A DNA stretch of 64,000 nucleotides from Deinococcus puniceus (lineage in GTDB: Bacteria > Deinococcota > Deinococci > Deinococcales > Deinococcaceae). A program made the translations under genes and the position numbers. The stretch is taken from positions 2,813,501-2,877,500 of the forward strand of contig NZ_CP011387.1 of NCBI RefSeq assembly GCF_001644565.1. The letters are read 5' to 3'. Shown one piece after another: positions 45,711 through 56,154 of the stretch. Position 1 is the first letter of the stretch; every line of letters begins with the position of its first letter. The notes beneath the pieces were generated by a model. That model searched no databases, was not told the DNA's origin, and saw only the letters and a list, made by a program, of their open reading frames with translations.

Positions 45711-45742
45711 TCTTAGACCCTTCGACCCTAGACCCTTAGACG
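45711..45742. repeat. TTAGACC tandem overlapping the btuD-like stop codon
   Basis: Units TTAGACCCTTCGACC and CTAGACCCTTAGAC match the right ends of the 1478-1652 and 43584-44075 elements. The TTA at 45736-45738 is the complement of the TAA stop of the ATPase gene. Confidence 0.6.
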
Positions 45743-46563
45743 CCTTGAACTCCGTCCTGCGGCAGCACCACCAACCGCCCATCGTGCCGGATGATCTGCG
45801 CGTGAATGCCGTAAGCCGTGTGCAGCAGCGCGGGCGTCAGCACCTCTTCGGGGGGGCCAGCCGCCAGCACGCGGCCCTCATGCAGCAGCACCAAAGCGTC
45901 GGCGCGGGCGGCCAGATTCAGGTCGTGCAGTACGGCTACCACGCCTAAGCCCCCGGCCACTTCGCAGCGCACGTAGCGGATCACGTCCAGCGCGTAGGCG
46001 AGGTCTAGGTGGTTGGTGGGTTCATCCAGCAGCAGAAACCGGGGCTGCGAGGCCAGCGCCCGTGCCAACGACACCCGCTGCCGTTCGCCGCCCGACAATT
46101 CGGACACGCGGCGGTGTTCGAACCGGAGGGTATCGGTGCGGGTCAGCGCGTCGGTCACGGCGGATTCGTCGGCGTCTGTCCACGGGCGGGCGGGGATCAG
46201 GCCCCAGCGCCACGCGCCCGCGCCCCGGCCCAGCGCCACCACGTCGCGCACCTGCGCCGTTTCGGGCAAGGCCTCGCCCTGCGCCAGATAGGCCAGCGTC
46301 CGCGCCCGCTCAGACCGGGGCCAGTCGGCCAGCTTGCGCCCCAGCAGCCGCACTTCGCCGCGTTCGGGGGGACTGAGGCCCAGCAGCGCCCGCAGCAGGG
46401 TACTTTTGCCCGCACCGTTGGGGCCGATGACGGCGGTGAACACACCTGCCGGGAAGGTAGCGCTCACGTCCTGCACGGCGGCAAAGGTTCCGGCCCGGAC
46501 GTGGAGGGCGTAGGCTTCAAGGGTATGGGGTTGTATCGCTTGGATGTGGGGGATGTGGTTCAC
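45736..46563 (-). CDS. btuD: ABC transporter ATPase, vitamin B12/iron-chelate type (BtuD/FecE-like)
   Basis: About 275 aa. Motifs: Walker A GPNGAGKST, Q-loop LAYLAQGEALPE, signature LSGGERQRVSLARALASQP, Walker B FLLLDEPTNHLD and the switch His in VAVLHDLNLAARADALVLLHEGRV. The spacing and final GIHAQIIRHDGRLVVLP are typical of FecE/BtuD proteins. It lies divergent from the riboswitch-controlled btuF-btuC and is the natural ATPase partner. The start is uncertain: GTG 46563 is chosen because GTG 46599 lies in repeat sequence. Confidence 0.85.
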   Translation of the reverse strand: MNHIPHIQAIQPHTLEAYALHVRAGTFAAVQDVSATFPAGVFTAVIGPNGAGKSTLLRALLGLSPPERGEVRLLGRKLADWPRSERARTLAYLAQGEALPETAQVRDVVALGRGAGAWRWGLIPARPWTDADESAVTDALTRTDTLRFEHRRVSELSGGERQRVSLARALASQPRFLLLDEPTNHLDLAYALDVIRYVRCEVAGGLGVVAVLHDLNLAARADALVLLHEGRVLAAGPPEEVLTPALLHTAYGIHAQIIRHDGRLVVLPQDGVQGV

Positions 46564-46580
46564 CTCGCTTGTGGGGCGAT

Positions 46581-46770
46581 GTCTAAGGGTCGAAGGCACA
46601 GGCGGCGTAGATCAGCAGGGCCGCTGTCCGGGAATCATACGGAATCCGTCTCACCCTTCCCCTGCTGCGTCTAAAGCGGGCAGGCTCGCAGCGCTGCGGA
46701 GCAGGGGGGCAGTTCAGCGACGCCCCCGCCCCAACACCTTAAGCCCTCAGCCCCTTGACCCTTAGACACC
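46581..46770. repeat. TTAGACC-family element upstream of the B12 locus
   Basis: The left end TCTAAGGGTCGAAGG and the inverted right end CCTTGACCCTTAGAC bound about 190 bp of non-coding sequence with C/G tracts and CTGCGGAGCAGGGG. It lies between the two divergent transport units. An isolated ATACGGAATCCGT palindrome near 46640 resembles the ends of the 14962 element. Confidence 0.5.
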
Positions 46771-46793
46771 GCACCCTGATCCCCAGTCCGCCG

Positions 46794-46799
46794 TATACT
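46794..46799 (+). promoter_or_regulatory. -10 box TATACT for the cobalamin riboswitch transcript
   Basis: TATACT lies directly before the riboswitch 5' side. No good -35 is seen at 17 bp; the TTGACC at 46755-46760 is 33 bp away. Confidence 0.45.
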
Positions 46800-46925
46800 G
46801 CCCCCGATAGGCGTGGGGGAAGTCCGGTGAATGCTGAGGAATCAGTACAGTCCGGCACTGTCGCGCAACGGTAACGCCCCGGTTTCTTAGTCGGCGGCGA
46901 AGTCCGAACACCCTGCCTGTCCATG
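46800..46925 (+). ncRNA. Cobalamin riboswitch
   Basis: Conserved pieces appear in order: GGGGGAAGTCCGGTGAA, then CAGTCCGGCACTGTCGCGCAACGGTAA, and the B12-box-like AGTCCGAACACCCTGCC. This is the standard aptamer order (P3-P6 core, then the B12 box). It sits upstream of btuF with an intrinsic terminator in between, so adenosylcobalamin binding should switch off the downstream transport genes. Confidence 0.9.
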
Positions 46926-47058
46926 CCCCGCGCCCCGTCAGAAGACATCCAGTGTCCAGACAGAGCGTGCGGGCATGCGGCCACACCTCTCGCGGAAGGA
47001 GGGACGCCTAGGGCAAGGCTCCCCTGTGTGGGCAGCGGCCCCGGACGTGTTCACTTTT

Positions 47059-47083
47059 CGCCCCCACTGCGGGGCGTCTTTTT
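47059..47083 (+). terminator. Riboswitch expression-platform terminator
   Basis: CGCCCC (47059-47064) pairs with GGGGCG (47071-47076) around a 6-nt loop, followed by TCTTTTTATT. It lies 36 bp before the btuF start, where a regulated terminator is expected. Confidence 0.75.
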
Positions 47084-47118
47084 ATTCTGCGGAGGACTGC
47101 CCACAAGGGAGATCCACC

Positions 47119-47994
47119 ATGAAGACTGTACTGATCAAGACCACCCTGACCGCTGCTTTGGCCCTCTCCGCCTCGGCTGCGGCCACCACCTACCCCCTCA
47201 CCATCACCGACGATCTGGGCCGCAAAGTGACCCTGAAGGCCGAGCCGAAACGGATTATCAGCGTGCTGCCCAGTTCCAGCGAAACGCTGTGTGCCATCGG
47301 CGCGTGCGACAAGTTGGTGGGCGTAGACGACTACAGCGATTACCCGCAGCAAGTGACCAAATTGCCCAAGGTGGGCGGCCTGTACAACCCCAACATAGAA
47401 GCCATCGTGGCCCTCAAGCCCGATCTGGTGCTGATCAGTCAGTACGGCAAGTTGGCCGAGCCACTGGCGCAGGCGGGGATTACGGTCATGGCCGTCAACC
47501 CCGAAACCTACGACGAAGTGTTCAGCAAAACGCTGGTGCTGGGCCGCTTGGTGAACCGGGAAGCGCAGGCCAAAGCGCTGGTGCTGAAGATGCGCCAAGA
47601 CATCGCCCGGATCGAGATTCTGACCAAGAACGTGGTGAAGAAGCCCACCGCTTACTACGAGATAGACCCCACGCCGTATTCCATCGGCCCGAATTCGTTT
47701 ATGGGCGTGCTGCTGACCAAAGCGGGCGCACGCAACATCATTCCGGCCAGCATGGGCGACTTTCCCAAAGTGGATCCCGAATTTATCGTGAAGGCCAACC
47801 CCCAACTGATCTTGGGTGTAGATGCCAAAACGGTGGCCGCCCGCCCCGGCTGGAATACCACAGCAGCAGTCAAAACAAGCCGCGTGCTGGACTTGCCCGC
47901 CGGACTGGGCACCATCTTGTCTCGCCCCGGCCCCCGCTTGCCGGAAGCGTTGCGCGGGCTGGCGAAGCTGGTGCATCCGGGCTTGTTCAAGTAG
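47119..47994 (+). CDS. btuF: Vitamin B12 ABC transporter substrate-binding protein (BtuF-like)
   Basis: 291 aa from ATG 47119, after GGGAGA. A signal peptide (LTAALALSASAAATT) precedes a two-lobe periplasmic-binding fold: RIISVLPSSSETLCAIGACDKLVGVDDYSDYP, LKPDLVLISQYG, YYEIDPTPYSIGPNSFMGVLLTKAGARNI and VDPEFIVKANPQLILG. There is no lipobox, so the protein is probably free or anchored by its signal. Riboswitch control and the adjoining permease support cobalamin as the ligand. Confidence 0.88.
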   Translation: MKTVLIKTTLTAALALSASAAATTYPLTITDDLGRKVTLKAEPKRIISVLPSSSETLCAIGACDKLVGVDDYSDYPQQVTKLPKVGGLYNPNIEAIVALKPDLVLISQYGKLAEPLAQAGITVMAVNPETYDEVFSKTLVLGRLVNREAQAKALVLKMRQDIARIEILTKNVVKKPTAYYEIDPTPYSIGPNSFMGVLLTKAGARNIIPASMGDFPKVDPEFIVKANPQLILGVDAKTVAARPGWNTTAAVKTSRVLDLPAGLGTILSRPGPRLPEALRGLAKLVHPGLFK

Positions 47995-48029
47995 GTGAAA
48001 CGACGTGAGGGGGGGGGCTTGCGTGGTGA

Positions 48030-49085
<1,056 letters not shown>

Positions 49086-49097
49086 GAGGAGAAGGGC

Positions 49098-49200
49098 TTC
49101 TAAGGGACGAGGGTCTAAGAGTCTGAGCAGGGCAATCGCTGGCGCTCACTTTACTCTTCCTCAGATCCCCAGCACCTCAGACCCTCAACCTTTAAACCCT
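49098..49200. repeat. TTAGACC-family element after btuC
   Basis: It starts TCTAAGGGACGAGGGTCTAAG and ends with CTCAGACCCTCAACCTTTAAACCC, roughly inverted. The interior has GGGCAATCGC near the left end, as in the 43584 and 56155 copies. Non-coding. Confidence 0.5.
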
Positions 49201-49277
49201 GAGTCCCCTAAACGCGCCCCGTTACTACCCCGCGCCACCATCTCCATGAGAGCCGGGTGCTAGGCTCCGGGGCGGTT

Positions 49278-50684
49278 ATGGATACTTTTGACGTGATGGT
49301 CATCGGCGGCGGCCCAGCAGGATATGTGGCCGCGATTCGCGCCGCGCAATTGGGCTTTCGTACCGCCTGCGTGGATGAATTTACACGCGACGGCAAGGGC
49401 AGTTTGGGCGGCACCTGCCTGAACGTGGGCTGCATTCCCAGCAAAGCCATGCTGGATTCCTCCGAACGATTCGAGATGATTCAGCACGACGCCGCCGATC
49501 ACGGGATCGAAGTGGACGGCGCACGGGTGAACCTTTCCAAGATGCTGGGCCGCAAGGCAGGCGTCGTAGACAAACTGACGGGCGGCGTGGCCTACCTGTT
49601 CAAGAAGAACAAAATCACCTCCTTTCACGGGCTGGGCCAACTGGTGCGGCAAGAGGGCGACGGCTGGATCGTGAACGCCGCCGGAACCGAAGTGCAGGCC
49701 AAACACGTGATCGTAGCGACGGGCAGCAGCCCCCGCGCCTTACCGCTGGCCCCGTTTGGCGGCCATATCGTGGAAAACAGCGGGGCACTGGAATTTGCGG
49801 AAGTTCCGGCCAAGCTCGGCGTGATCGGCGCGGGCGTGATCGGCGTGGAACTGGGCAGCGTGTGGCGTCGTTTGGGGGCGCAAGTCACCATTCTGGAAGC
49901 CCTGCCCGGATTCCTGATGGCCGCCGACGACGCCGTGAGCAAAGAGGCGCTGAAGCAGTTTCAGAAGCAGGGGCTGGACTTCCATTTCAGCGTGAATATC
50001 ACGGACGTGCAGCAAGACAGCGCGGGCGTGACCGTGACCTACACCGAAAAAGACCAGACCGTAACCGCGCAGTTCGACAAACTGATCGTCAGCATTGGCC
50101 GCGTGCCGCACACTGCCGGACTCGGAGCCGACGCGGTGGGCCTCGCGCTGGATGAACGCGGTTTCGTGAAGGTAGACAGCCACTACCGCACCAACTTGGC
50201 GGGCGTGTACGCCATCGGGGACGTGATCGGCGGCGCGATGCTGGCGCACAAGGCCGAAGAAGAGGGCGTGGCCTTGGCCGAAATGCTGGCCGGACAGGCC
50301 GGACACGTGAATTACGACGTGATTCCGTGGGTGATCTATACCAGCCCCGAAATCGCGTGGGCAGGCCTGACCGAAAAGCAGGCCAAAGAGAAGGGCCACA
50401 CGGTCAAGACCGGCCAGTTCCCCTTCAGTGCCAACGGACGCGCCCTCGGACACGGCGACCCTCGCGGCTTCGTGAAAGTGGTGGCCGACGCCGAGACAGA
50501 CCGCCTGCTCGGGGTGCATATGGTTGGCCCCAACGTCAGCGAACTGATCGGAGAAACGGTCGCCATCATGGAATTCGGCGGCAGCAGTGAAGATTTGGCC
50601 CGCACGGTGCATGCCCACCCGACCCTCTCGGAAGTGGTGAAGGAAGCCGCTCTGGCCGTCAGCAAACGCGCCCTGCACATGTAA
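49278..50684 (+). CDS. lpd: Dihydrolipoyl dehydrogenase (E3)
   Basis: 468 aa. FAD site [19 protein letters not shown], redox-active disulfide [19 protein letters not shown] site [21 protein letters not shown], second FAD motif [18 protein letters not shown] and the C-terminal catalytic [15 protein letters not shown]. It serves the pyruvate, oxoglutarate or branched-chain complexes or the glycine cleavage system; none of their other subunits is adjacent. TAGGCT lies 11 nt before ATG 49278. Confidence 0.94.
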   Translation: MDTFDVMVIGGGPAGYVAAIRAAQLGFRTACVDEFTRDGKGSLGGTCLNVGCIPSKAMLDSSERFEMIQHDAADHGIEVDGARVNLSKMLGRKAGVVDKLTGGVAYLFKKNKITSFHGLGQLVRQEGDGWIVNAAGTEVQAKHVIVATGSSPRALPLAPFGGHIVENSGALEFAEVPAKLGVIGAGVIGVELGSVWRRLGAQVTILEALPGFLMAADDAVSKEALKQFQKQGLDFHFSVNITDVQQDSAGVTVTYTEKDQTVTAQFDKLIVSIGRVPHTAGLGADAVGLALDERGFVKVDSHYRTNLAGVYAIGDVIGGAMLAHKAEEEGVALAEMLAGQAGHVNYDVIPWVIYTSPEIAWAGLTEKQAKEKGHTVKTGQFPFSANGRALGHGDPRGFVKVVADAETDRLLGVHMVGPNVSELIGETVAIMEFGGSSEDLARTVHAHPTLSEVVKEAALAVSKRALHM

Positions 50685-50786
50685 ACCGGGGCGCGGGCCA
50701 TTCGGGAAACAGGGTCTTTGTGGCCCCTAAGTCCGAAGCGCCCGCGCCCAGATTGTGTCTTTGGCTCTGCTTGCCTGCGGGTGGGG

Positions 50787-50816
50787 TTGACGTTCTCACC
50801 TTTATAACGCTATAGT
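50787..50816 (+). promoter_or_regulatory. Sigma-70-type promoter for tRNA-Glu
   Basis: TTGACG (50787-50792), an 18-bp spacer and TATAGT (50811-50816). Start of transcription would be near 50823, giving a leader of about 90 nt with a GTCC-GAAA-GGAC hairpin. Confidence 0.72.
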
Positions 50817-50901
50817 TCCGCCTGTCCGAAAGGACGCCTTGAGAGGCAGTCAGCGAAGCTTTAAGCATGGATCAAACTGGTCTGTGCCTGCGCCGAGCAA
50901 A

Positions 50902-50988
<87 letters not shown>

Positions 50989-50995
50989 ACCTAAG

Positions 50996-51018
50996 CCTCC
51001 GCCTCGGCGGGGGTTTTT
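50996..51018 (+). terminator. Terminator after tRNA-Glu
   Basis: CCTCCGC pairs with GCGGGGG around CTCG (one G-U), followed by TTTTTGCTTTTT. Confidence 0.8.
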
Positions 51019-51114
51019 GCTTTTTAGGGCGTTTGGGTATGTGGCTCTTCTGCCTAACTTTGAAATACGTTGACCCTCCGCGCCGCGCCGTGTGCCCTGT
51101 GACATCATTCCGGG

Positions 51115-52176
51115 GTGAAAGCCATTATTCCCGCCGCCGGACTGGGCACGCGCCTTCGTCCGCTGACCTTTACGCGCCCCAAACCCGTGCTGCCTGTGGC
51201 GGGTGCGCCGATCATCGTTCACGCGCTGCACACGCTTCAGGCGGCGGGCATTACGGAAGTCAGCATCATCGTTTCGGATGCGACCCGCGCCGAGATTGGG
51301 CATGCACTGGTGGATTTGACCGAGATGCAGATCACCATGATTGACCAGCGTGAACAGTTGGGGCTGGGCCACGCGGTGCTGACGGCACGGGAGTGGGTAG
51401 GTGACAGCGATTTTTGCGTGTATTTGGGCGACAACCTGTTCGAGCACGGCGCGAAACCATTTACCGAGGCCTTTGCCCAGAGCCGTCCTGCGGCCCTCAT
51501 TGCGCTGGTGCAGGTGGCCGACCCCACCGCGTTTGGCGTGGCCGAACTGGACGGCGACAACCAGATCAAGCGTCTGGTGGAAAAACCCAAAGTGCCGCCC
51601 AGCAACCTCGCGGTGGCGGGCCTGTACTGCTTCACCCCCGAAATCTTTGAGGTTCTGGACGGCATGCCGCCTTCTGCACGCGGCGAATACGAAATCACGG
51701 ACGCCATTCAGGGCCTGATCGAGCGTGGACGGCGCGTGGTAGGCCAGCGCGTGGAAGGCTGGTGGAAAGACACGGGCCGCCCCGCCGACCTGTTGGACGC
51801 CAACCGCCTGCTGCTGGAGCGCATCGAATCCGACGTACAGGGCGAGGTCACCGAATCCCGCTTGACAGGCCGCGTGATTGTTCCGGCTTCCTCAAAAGTG
51901 GTACGGAGCAAAATCGTGGGGCCAGTCCTCTTGGGCGAAAACGTATTGATCGAAGACGCCTATATCGGGCCGTTTACCAGCATCGGCAGCGGCACAGTGG
52001 TCAGGATGGCGGAAGTGGAACACAGCGTCATAGACGCGCAGGCCCGCATCGAGCATCTGAATACGCGCCTGCAAGACTGCCTGATCGGGGTAAAGGCCGA
52101 GGTACGCGGCGGGCGCACATTGCCGCGCACGCACAAGCTGACCATTTCGGACGCGAGCTTGGTGGAGTTGGCGTAA
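51115..52176 (+). CDS. Sugar-phosphate nucleotidyltransferase (long RmlA-like, with left-handed beta-helix)
   Basis: 353 aa. The N-terminal Rossmann-like domain has [29 protein letters not shown] (2-30), [11 protein letters not shown] (metal Asp), [20 protein letters not shown] and [17 protein letters not shown]. The C-terminal 110 residues show hexapeptide repeats ([38 protein letters not shown]). This matches glucose-1-phosphate thymidylyltransferase-type enzymes. The GTG start follows CATCAT by 6 nt. No dTDP-rhamnose genes are adjacent. Confidence 0.88.
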   Translation: MKAIIPAAGLGTRLRPLTFTRPKPVLPVAGAPIIVHALHTLQAAGITEVSIIVSDATRAEIGHALVDLTEMQITMIDQREQLGLGHAVLTAREWVGDSDFCVYLGDNLFEHGAKPFTEAFAQSRPAALIALVQVADPTAFGVAELDGDNQIKRLVEKPKVPPSNLAVAGLYCFTPEIFEVLDGMPPSARGEYEITDAIQGLIERGRRVVGQRVEGWWKDTGRPADLLDANRLLLERIESDVQGEVTESRLTGRVIVPASSKVVRSKIVGPVLLGENVLIEDAYIGPFTSIGSGTVVRMAEVEHSVIDAQARIEHLNTRLQDCLIGVKAEVRGGRTLPRTHKLTISDASLVELA

Positions 52177-52197
52177 GGGGGTTGGATTGAGATGATT

Positions 52198-52411
52198 GGG
52201 CTTGTCCCACGTTGGACTCCCCGACCCCCCAGCCCCCGCCCCCAAAGGGGTCAGGGGAGTTGTCGCTCCGCTGAGGAGGAGTGATCTTGTCGCCTCCACA
52301 CTCGGCTGAATCGTTCACCTGAAGCGGAACTGCCAGTCGTTTTTAAGCTGGAATTGGCCCGCCCACTGCGTGGACGACGGCCTCACACGGAATTGGCCGG
52401 GAACGATTTGA
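52198..52411 (-). repeat. Dispersed ~200-bp repeat, GTGAGGCCGTC family (copy 4)
   Basis: Reverse orientation with the 38-bp core intact at 52349-52386. Blocks CTTGTCCCACGTTGGACTCC, CCCCAAAGGGG, CGCTGAGGAGGAGTGATCTTG and GCGGAACTGCCAGTC precede it. Confidence 0.75.
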
Positions 52412-52585
52412 GGTAGCGGTGTTGGGGGTTTAGCTCCTCACCCTTGAGGGGGGAGGTTGGGAGGGGGTGAGTGAGCGCCAGCGAATGCCCTTCCTTAGAC
52501 TCTTGACTCTTAGATCAAGCCCCCAGAAACGCCCTTTTACACCACAATCAGCCACACCCCAACAAACCCGCTAGCCTACTGCCGA
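52412..52585. other. Intergenic remainder with TTAGACTC half-element
   Basis: The sequence continues with GGGAGGTTGGGAGGGGGTGAGTGAGCGCCAGCG and then CTTAGACTCTTGACTCTTAG (52494-52513), a variant right end of the TTAGACC family without a clear left end. No gene is seen. TAGCCT near 52573 may be the -10 box for the peroxiredoxin. Confidence 0.4.
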
Positions 52586-53146
52586 ATGACCGAATTTCAT
52601 CAGTTGCCTATAGACCTGCCTGTGCCTGTAGATGATGGGGCCTGTGACCATCTCACGGGCCTCACGTTTCCAGCGGTGTCTCTGCATGCCACCGCTGGCC
52701 GCGACGTAGATCTCTCGGCGCTGGCTGGACGCACCGTGCTGTACATCTATCCGCGCACTGGCACGCCGGGAGTGCCCTCGCCCCAAGATTGGGACAGCAT
52801 TCCGGGGGCGAGGGGCTGCACGCCGCAATCCTGCGCCTTCCGCGATCATCACGCCGAGCTGCAAGCCCTTGGCGCACGGGTGTTCGGCCTCAGCACCCAA
52901 ACCACGCCGCAGCAAGCCGAGGCCGCCGCCCGCCTGCACCTGCCTTTTCCCCTGCTCTCCGATATGGCGGGCGAACTGGGGCGGGCGCTGAGGCTGCCTA
53001 CTTTTGAGGTGGAAGGGCAACACCTGTTGCGGCGCGTGACATTGATCGTCAAAGACGGGCTGATCGAGAAGGTCTTTTACCCAGTCTTTCCGCCCGACCA
53101 GAATGCTGCCAACATGATGGGCTGGCTCCGGCAGCAGCCAGCCTAA
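52586..53146 (+). CDS. Peroxiredoxin (AhpC/TSA, BCP-like)
   Basis: 186 aa. The thioredoxin-like core includes GRTVLYIYPRTGTPG, then a 15-residue insertion before the peroxidatic site GCTPQSCAFRDHH (two Cys four apart, as in atypical PrxQ/BCP enzymes). Later VFGLSTQT and LPFPLLSD are standard. It reduces peroxides using thiols. The insertion (VPSPQDWDSIPGAR) is seen in a subset of PrxQ proteins. Confidence 0.87.
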   Translation: MTEFHQLPIDLPVPVDDGACDHLTGLTFPAVSLHATAGRDVDLSALAGRTVLYIYPRTGTPGVPSPQDWDSIPGARGCTPQSCAFRDHHAELQALGARVFGLSTQTTPQQAEAAARLHLPFPLLSDMAGELGRALRLPTFEVEGQHLLRRVTLIVKDGLIEKVFYPVFPPDQNAANMMGWLRQQPA

Positions 53147-53223
53147 GCTGCCCTAAGTCTTCTGGCCTGCCGTATCGTGTGCAGCTTCCGGTCAGGCGGG
53201 GCGGCGCGGCTTATCATACGGGG

Positions 53224-53826
53224 ATGAGTGACACGCCCCGGATTCACCTTGGTTCCCTCTTGCGCACGGCGGGCGACGCCCACGCAGAAGGCGAACTTGA
53301 CCACCTGACCTACTTGCAGGGCGACCAGTCGCAGACCCTCCAGTTTGCCGAGCCTGCGCCCTTCGAGATAGAAATCAACAGCCTTGAGGGCGATGAACTG
53401 TACCTTCAGGGCACCTTTGAGCCGACCCTGATCATGGAATGCGCCCGCTGCCTGCGTGAAGTGCATGTGCCGCTGGAAATAGAGTTGGGAACGCTGATGC
53501 GCTACGACCCCGCCGTGCAGGAACCCTTTTTGGAAGAGGCCGACACGGGCGAGGAAGTCTTGGTGTTTGGCGACCCCGACCTGAACCTGAGTGCGTACTT
53601 GGCCGAAACGACGCTGCTGGCCGCGCCCCTGAGTGTGGTGCACGACGAGGCCTGCAAAGGCCTGTGCCAAGTCTGCGGCCACGACCTGAACGAAGGCCCC
53701 TGCGAGCACATGGCGCAGGTTCCAGTGGAAGAAATTGACGACCAGTTGGGCATTCCCGAAGGCACCACGCATGCCAGCCAGAACCCGTTCGCGGCCCTGC
53801 GCGACCTGAAGTTGTCCGACGATTGA
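53224..53826 (+). CDS. DUF177/YceD family protein
   Basis: 200 aa from ATG 53224, with TATCAT (53212-53217) 6 nt upstream. Conserved features: [23 protein letters not shown] in the middle and the C-terminal [21 protein letters not shown]. YceD proteins are linked to 23S rRNA accumulation and ribosome assembly and are usually followed by rpmF; here moaC follows instead, with a TGATG overlap. Confidence 0.88.
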   Translation: MSDTPRIHLGSLLRTAGDAHAEGELDHLTYLQGDQSQTLQFAEPAPFEIEINSLEGDELYLQGTFEPTLIMECARCLREVHVPLEIELGTLMRYDPAVQEPFLEEADTGEEVLVFGDPDLNLSAYLAETTLLAAPLSVVHDEACKGLCQVCGHDLNEGPCEHMAQVPVEEIDDQLGIPEGTTHASQNPFAALRDLKLSDD

Positions 53827-54335
53827 TGGCCGATTCCAGCTCCCATGAACTGACACCCCCTGAACTCACACACTTCCGAGACGGCCTGCCGCGCATGGTG
53901 GACGTGTCGGACAAGGTGGCCACCACCCGCACGGCCACCGCCGAGGGCTGGGTGCGTCTGCCCGCCGAGGCCCGCGCCGCGCTAGAGGCGGGAACCAATC
54001 CCAAAGGCGATCCCCTGACGGTGGCGCGGTTGGCAGGCCTCAGCGGCAGCAAGCGCACCGCCGACCTGATTACGCTGTGTCATCCCATTCCGGTCACGGG
54101 GGCCGATGTGCGGGTCACTCTGGAAGAGGGTGGCGTGCGAATCGTGGCAACGGTGAAAACCACTGCGCCCACCGGAGTAGAGATGGAAGCCCTGACCGCC
54201 GTGACGGTGGCCGCCCTGAATGTCTACGACATGCTGAAGGCGGCCAGCAAAGCCATCGAAATTACGGGCGTGCGACTTCTGACCAAAACGGGCGGCAAGA
54301 GCGGCGACTATAGGGCGGCAGACCTCGGCGGCTGA
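53826..54335 (+). CDS. moaC: Cyclic pyranopterin monophosphate synthase (MoaC)
   Basis: 169 aa from ATG 53826 (TGATG overlap). Signature stretches: [46 protein letters not shown] and [26 protein letters not shown]. The final [11 protein letters not shown] is also typical. It makes cPMP for molybdenum cofactor. No other moa gene lies in the window. Confidence 0.95.
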   Translation: MADSSSHELTPPELTHFRDGLPRMVDVSDKVATTRTATAEGWVRLPAEARAALEAGTNPKGDPLTVARLAGLSGSKRTADLITLCHPIPVTGADVRVTLEEGGVRIVATVKTTAPTGVEMEALTAVTVAALNVYDMLKAASKAIEITGVRLLTKTGGKSGDYRAADLGG

Positions 54336-54373
54336 TTGTCCGGTTAGAGGGGACAGCTTGCCGAACCGACTTG

Positions 54374-54399
54374 GGAACCTTCACCGGTCTTTTAACGTA
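54374..54399 (+). promoter_or_regulatory. Possible ECF-sigma-type promoter
   Basis: GGAACC (54374-54379), a 16-bp spacer and CGTA (54396-54399) lie just before the anti-sigma-like gene. The combination resembles Group IV sigma promoters (AAC -35 and CGT -10). It would fit autoregulation. No sigma gene is adjacent, so this is weak. Confidence 0.35.
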
Positions 54400-54409
54400 G
54401 AGGGAACGT

Positions 54410-56131
54410 ATGGGCGCGGAGCATCTTAACCCACTCTTGGCGGCCAGCTTTCCAGCGTGGCTGGACTTGCTGCACCTTGAAGCAGAGGGCGAACTGGCCC
54501 CGCAAGACCGCGCACAACTGGACGCCCTCGCCAACAATCCTGACGTGCAGGCGGCGCGGGCGGCACTGGCCCACATCACGGGCCTGCTGTCTACGCTTGA
54601 CCCGCCGGACATTCCCGGCAGCGTGGCCCCAGCAGTCGCGCAGGACATCGGCTGGAGCCTGCGCTTACAGCCTTCTGCCCTCCCCCATTCGGTGGCCGCA
54701 CAAGTCGCCAGCGACATCGCCTCCTCGCGCCAACTGGCTCCCCCTCCCCTGCCCCAATCGGTGGCAGCGGCGGTGGCGTCTGCCGTGCGCGTCAGTGCGG
54801 TGCTTGACACTCCGCCATCCTTGCCCCGCAGCATCGCTGCCGACGTGATGCAGGACATTCAGGCTTCGCGCTGGCTCACTCCGGCCACGTTGCCCCGTAG
54901 CCTCGCCGCCGACATTGCTTCGGATGTGGCAGCGTCGGCACGCCTGGGCCAGAGCTTGCCGCCCGCCGCGCCGTCCGTGGCTGCACCAGTGACGGCCCGG
55001 ATTGCTGCACCGCCTCTTCAAGCTGCACCTGCTCCAGCACCAGCCATTCAACCTGCCCCTTCCGCCGCCGCGTTCATCTCGCAACCGCAGGCCAGCAATC
55101 CCGCGCCCTTACTGCTCGTGTCGGCCTTGCTGGTGGGCCTCCTTCTACTGGCGATCACCTCGGCTTGGCCCAATTTGGCGGCGGGGGCGCTGGTGCTGCA
55201 AACCTTGTTGGCGCAGGTGTCACCACTGGCGGGCGTGGGGCTGGCGCTGCTGTTGGTCACCAGTGCGCTGGTGACGTGGCGGCCCCGGCCCACCGTGCAG
55301 CGGTTCGGGGCGGCGGCGTTTGCCCTGTCTGCCGTGCTGACTGTGCCTGCCATGTTCGGTATGGCGGGGCGCAGCGGCGTCACCTTTGGTCAGAATGTGA
55401 CCGTGAATGGGCCAGTTGCCGGGAACGTGATCGCGGTGGGCGGCCAGATTACCCTGACCGCCAACGCGGTGGTGCGCGGTGAAGTCGTAACCCTGTTGGG
55501 CGACGTGCAGCGCGATCCCGGCGCACAGGTCACGGGCCGCGTGAACGCCCTGCTGGGCCGCGCCCCCGGAGACCGCAGCGCCCTGCAAACGCCGCCCCCA
55601 GTGGGCCTCGGCATGGCCACTGCCGCCGCCTTCCGCCCGGTGCTGGGCTGGCTGGGCGCTGCCGCGTGGCCGCAAGTGTTCCTCACGCTCACTGGCAGCG
55701 TGCTGCTGCTGCTGTTCGTGGGCGGCATGGCTCCGGCATTGGCGCGGCGGCAGCGTCACGCCCCGGTTCGCACGCTGGCCCTAGGTGTATTGGCCTTGGC
55801 GGCCCTCATTGGCCCCGCGTTCGGCCTAGCGCTGGCCGGAATGCTTGGCCCCGCCCTGATCGCCACCGCCCTCGCGGCCCTGCTGATTGCCACCGGCCTC
55901 AGCGTCAGCGTGTACGACTTGGGCCGTGCGGTGGCCTACCGGGTGCGCCTGCCTGTTCCCGACGCGGTTGGGGCACTCGTTGGCCTCAGCAGCTTTGCCG
56001 CCTGCCTCAGCGCCCCCACGTTGGCTTTCGTGTTAGCGCTGATTGGCGGGACGTGGGGCGCGGGAACCCTCCTGCTGACACGGGGGCAGGGAGTCGCCAA
56101 GCCGGAAGGTGGGTGGGTAGAGGCGGCGTAA
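54410..56131 (+). CDS. Anti-sigma-like membrane protein with tandem repeats and polymer-forming domain
   Basis: 573 aa. Residues 1-65 are a helical region (FPAWLDLLHLEAEGELAPQDRAQLDAL) like anti-sigma cytoplasmic domains but without the zinc HxxxCxxC. Residues 65-185 hold five ~23-residue repeats of the form LP-x-SVAA-x-VA-x-DI-x-x-S-x-x-L. Two membrane helices (about 240-260 and 275-290) follow, then a bactofilin-like beta stretch (VTFGQNVTVNGPVAGNVIAVGGQITL...VVRGEVVTLLGDV), and four more helices. The ATG follows AGAGGG. Function unknown. Confidence 0.75.
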   Translation: MGAEHLNPLLAASFPAWLDLLHLEAEGELAPQDRAQLDALANNPDVQAARAALAHITGLLSTLDPPDIPGSVAPAVAQDIGWSLRLQPSALPHSVAAQVASDIASSRQLAPPPLPQSVAAAVASAVRVSAVLDTPPSLPRSIAADVMQDIQASRWLTPATLPRSLAADIASDVAASARLGQSLPPAAPSVAAPVTARIAAPPLQAAPAPAPAIQPAPSAAAFISQPQASNPAPLLLVSALLVGLLLLAITSAWPNLAAGALVLQTLLAQVSPLAGVGLALLLVTSALVTWRPRPTVQRFGAAAFALSAVLTVPAMFGMAGRSGVTFGQNVTVNGPVAGNVIAVGGQITLTANAVVRGEVVTLLGDVQRDPGAQVTGRVNALLGRAPGDRSALQTPPPVGLGMATAAAFRPVLGWLGAAAWPQVFLTLTGSVLLLLFVGGMAPALARRQRHAPVRTLALGVLALAALIGPAFGLALAGMLGPALIATALAALLIATGLSVSVYDLGRAVAYRVRLPVPDAVGALVGLSSFAACLSAPTLAFVLALIGGTWGAGTLLLTRGQGVAKPEGGWVEAA

Positions 56132-56154
56132 GTCTCAGCTTTGAGTGGGAGGCA

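Noticed and set aside
49740..50678. 312-codon open frame antisense to lpd
   Set aside because: A shadow of a confidently identified enzyme; no start signals and biased composition.
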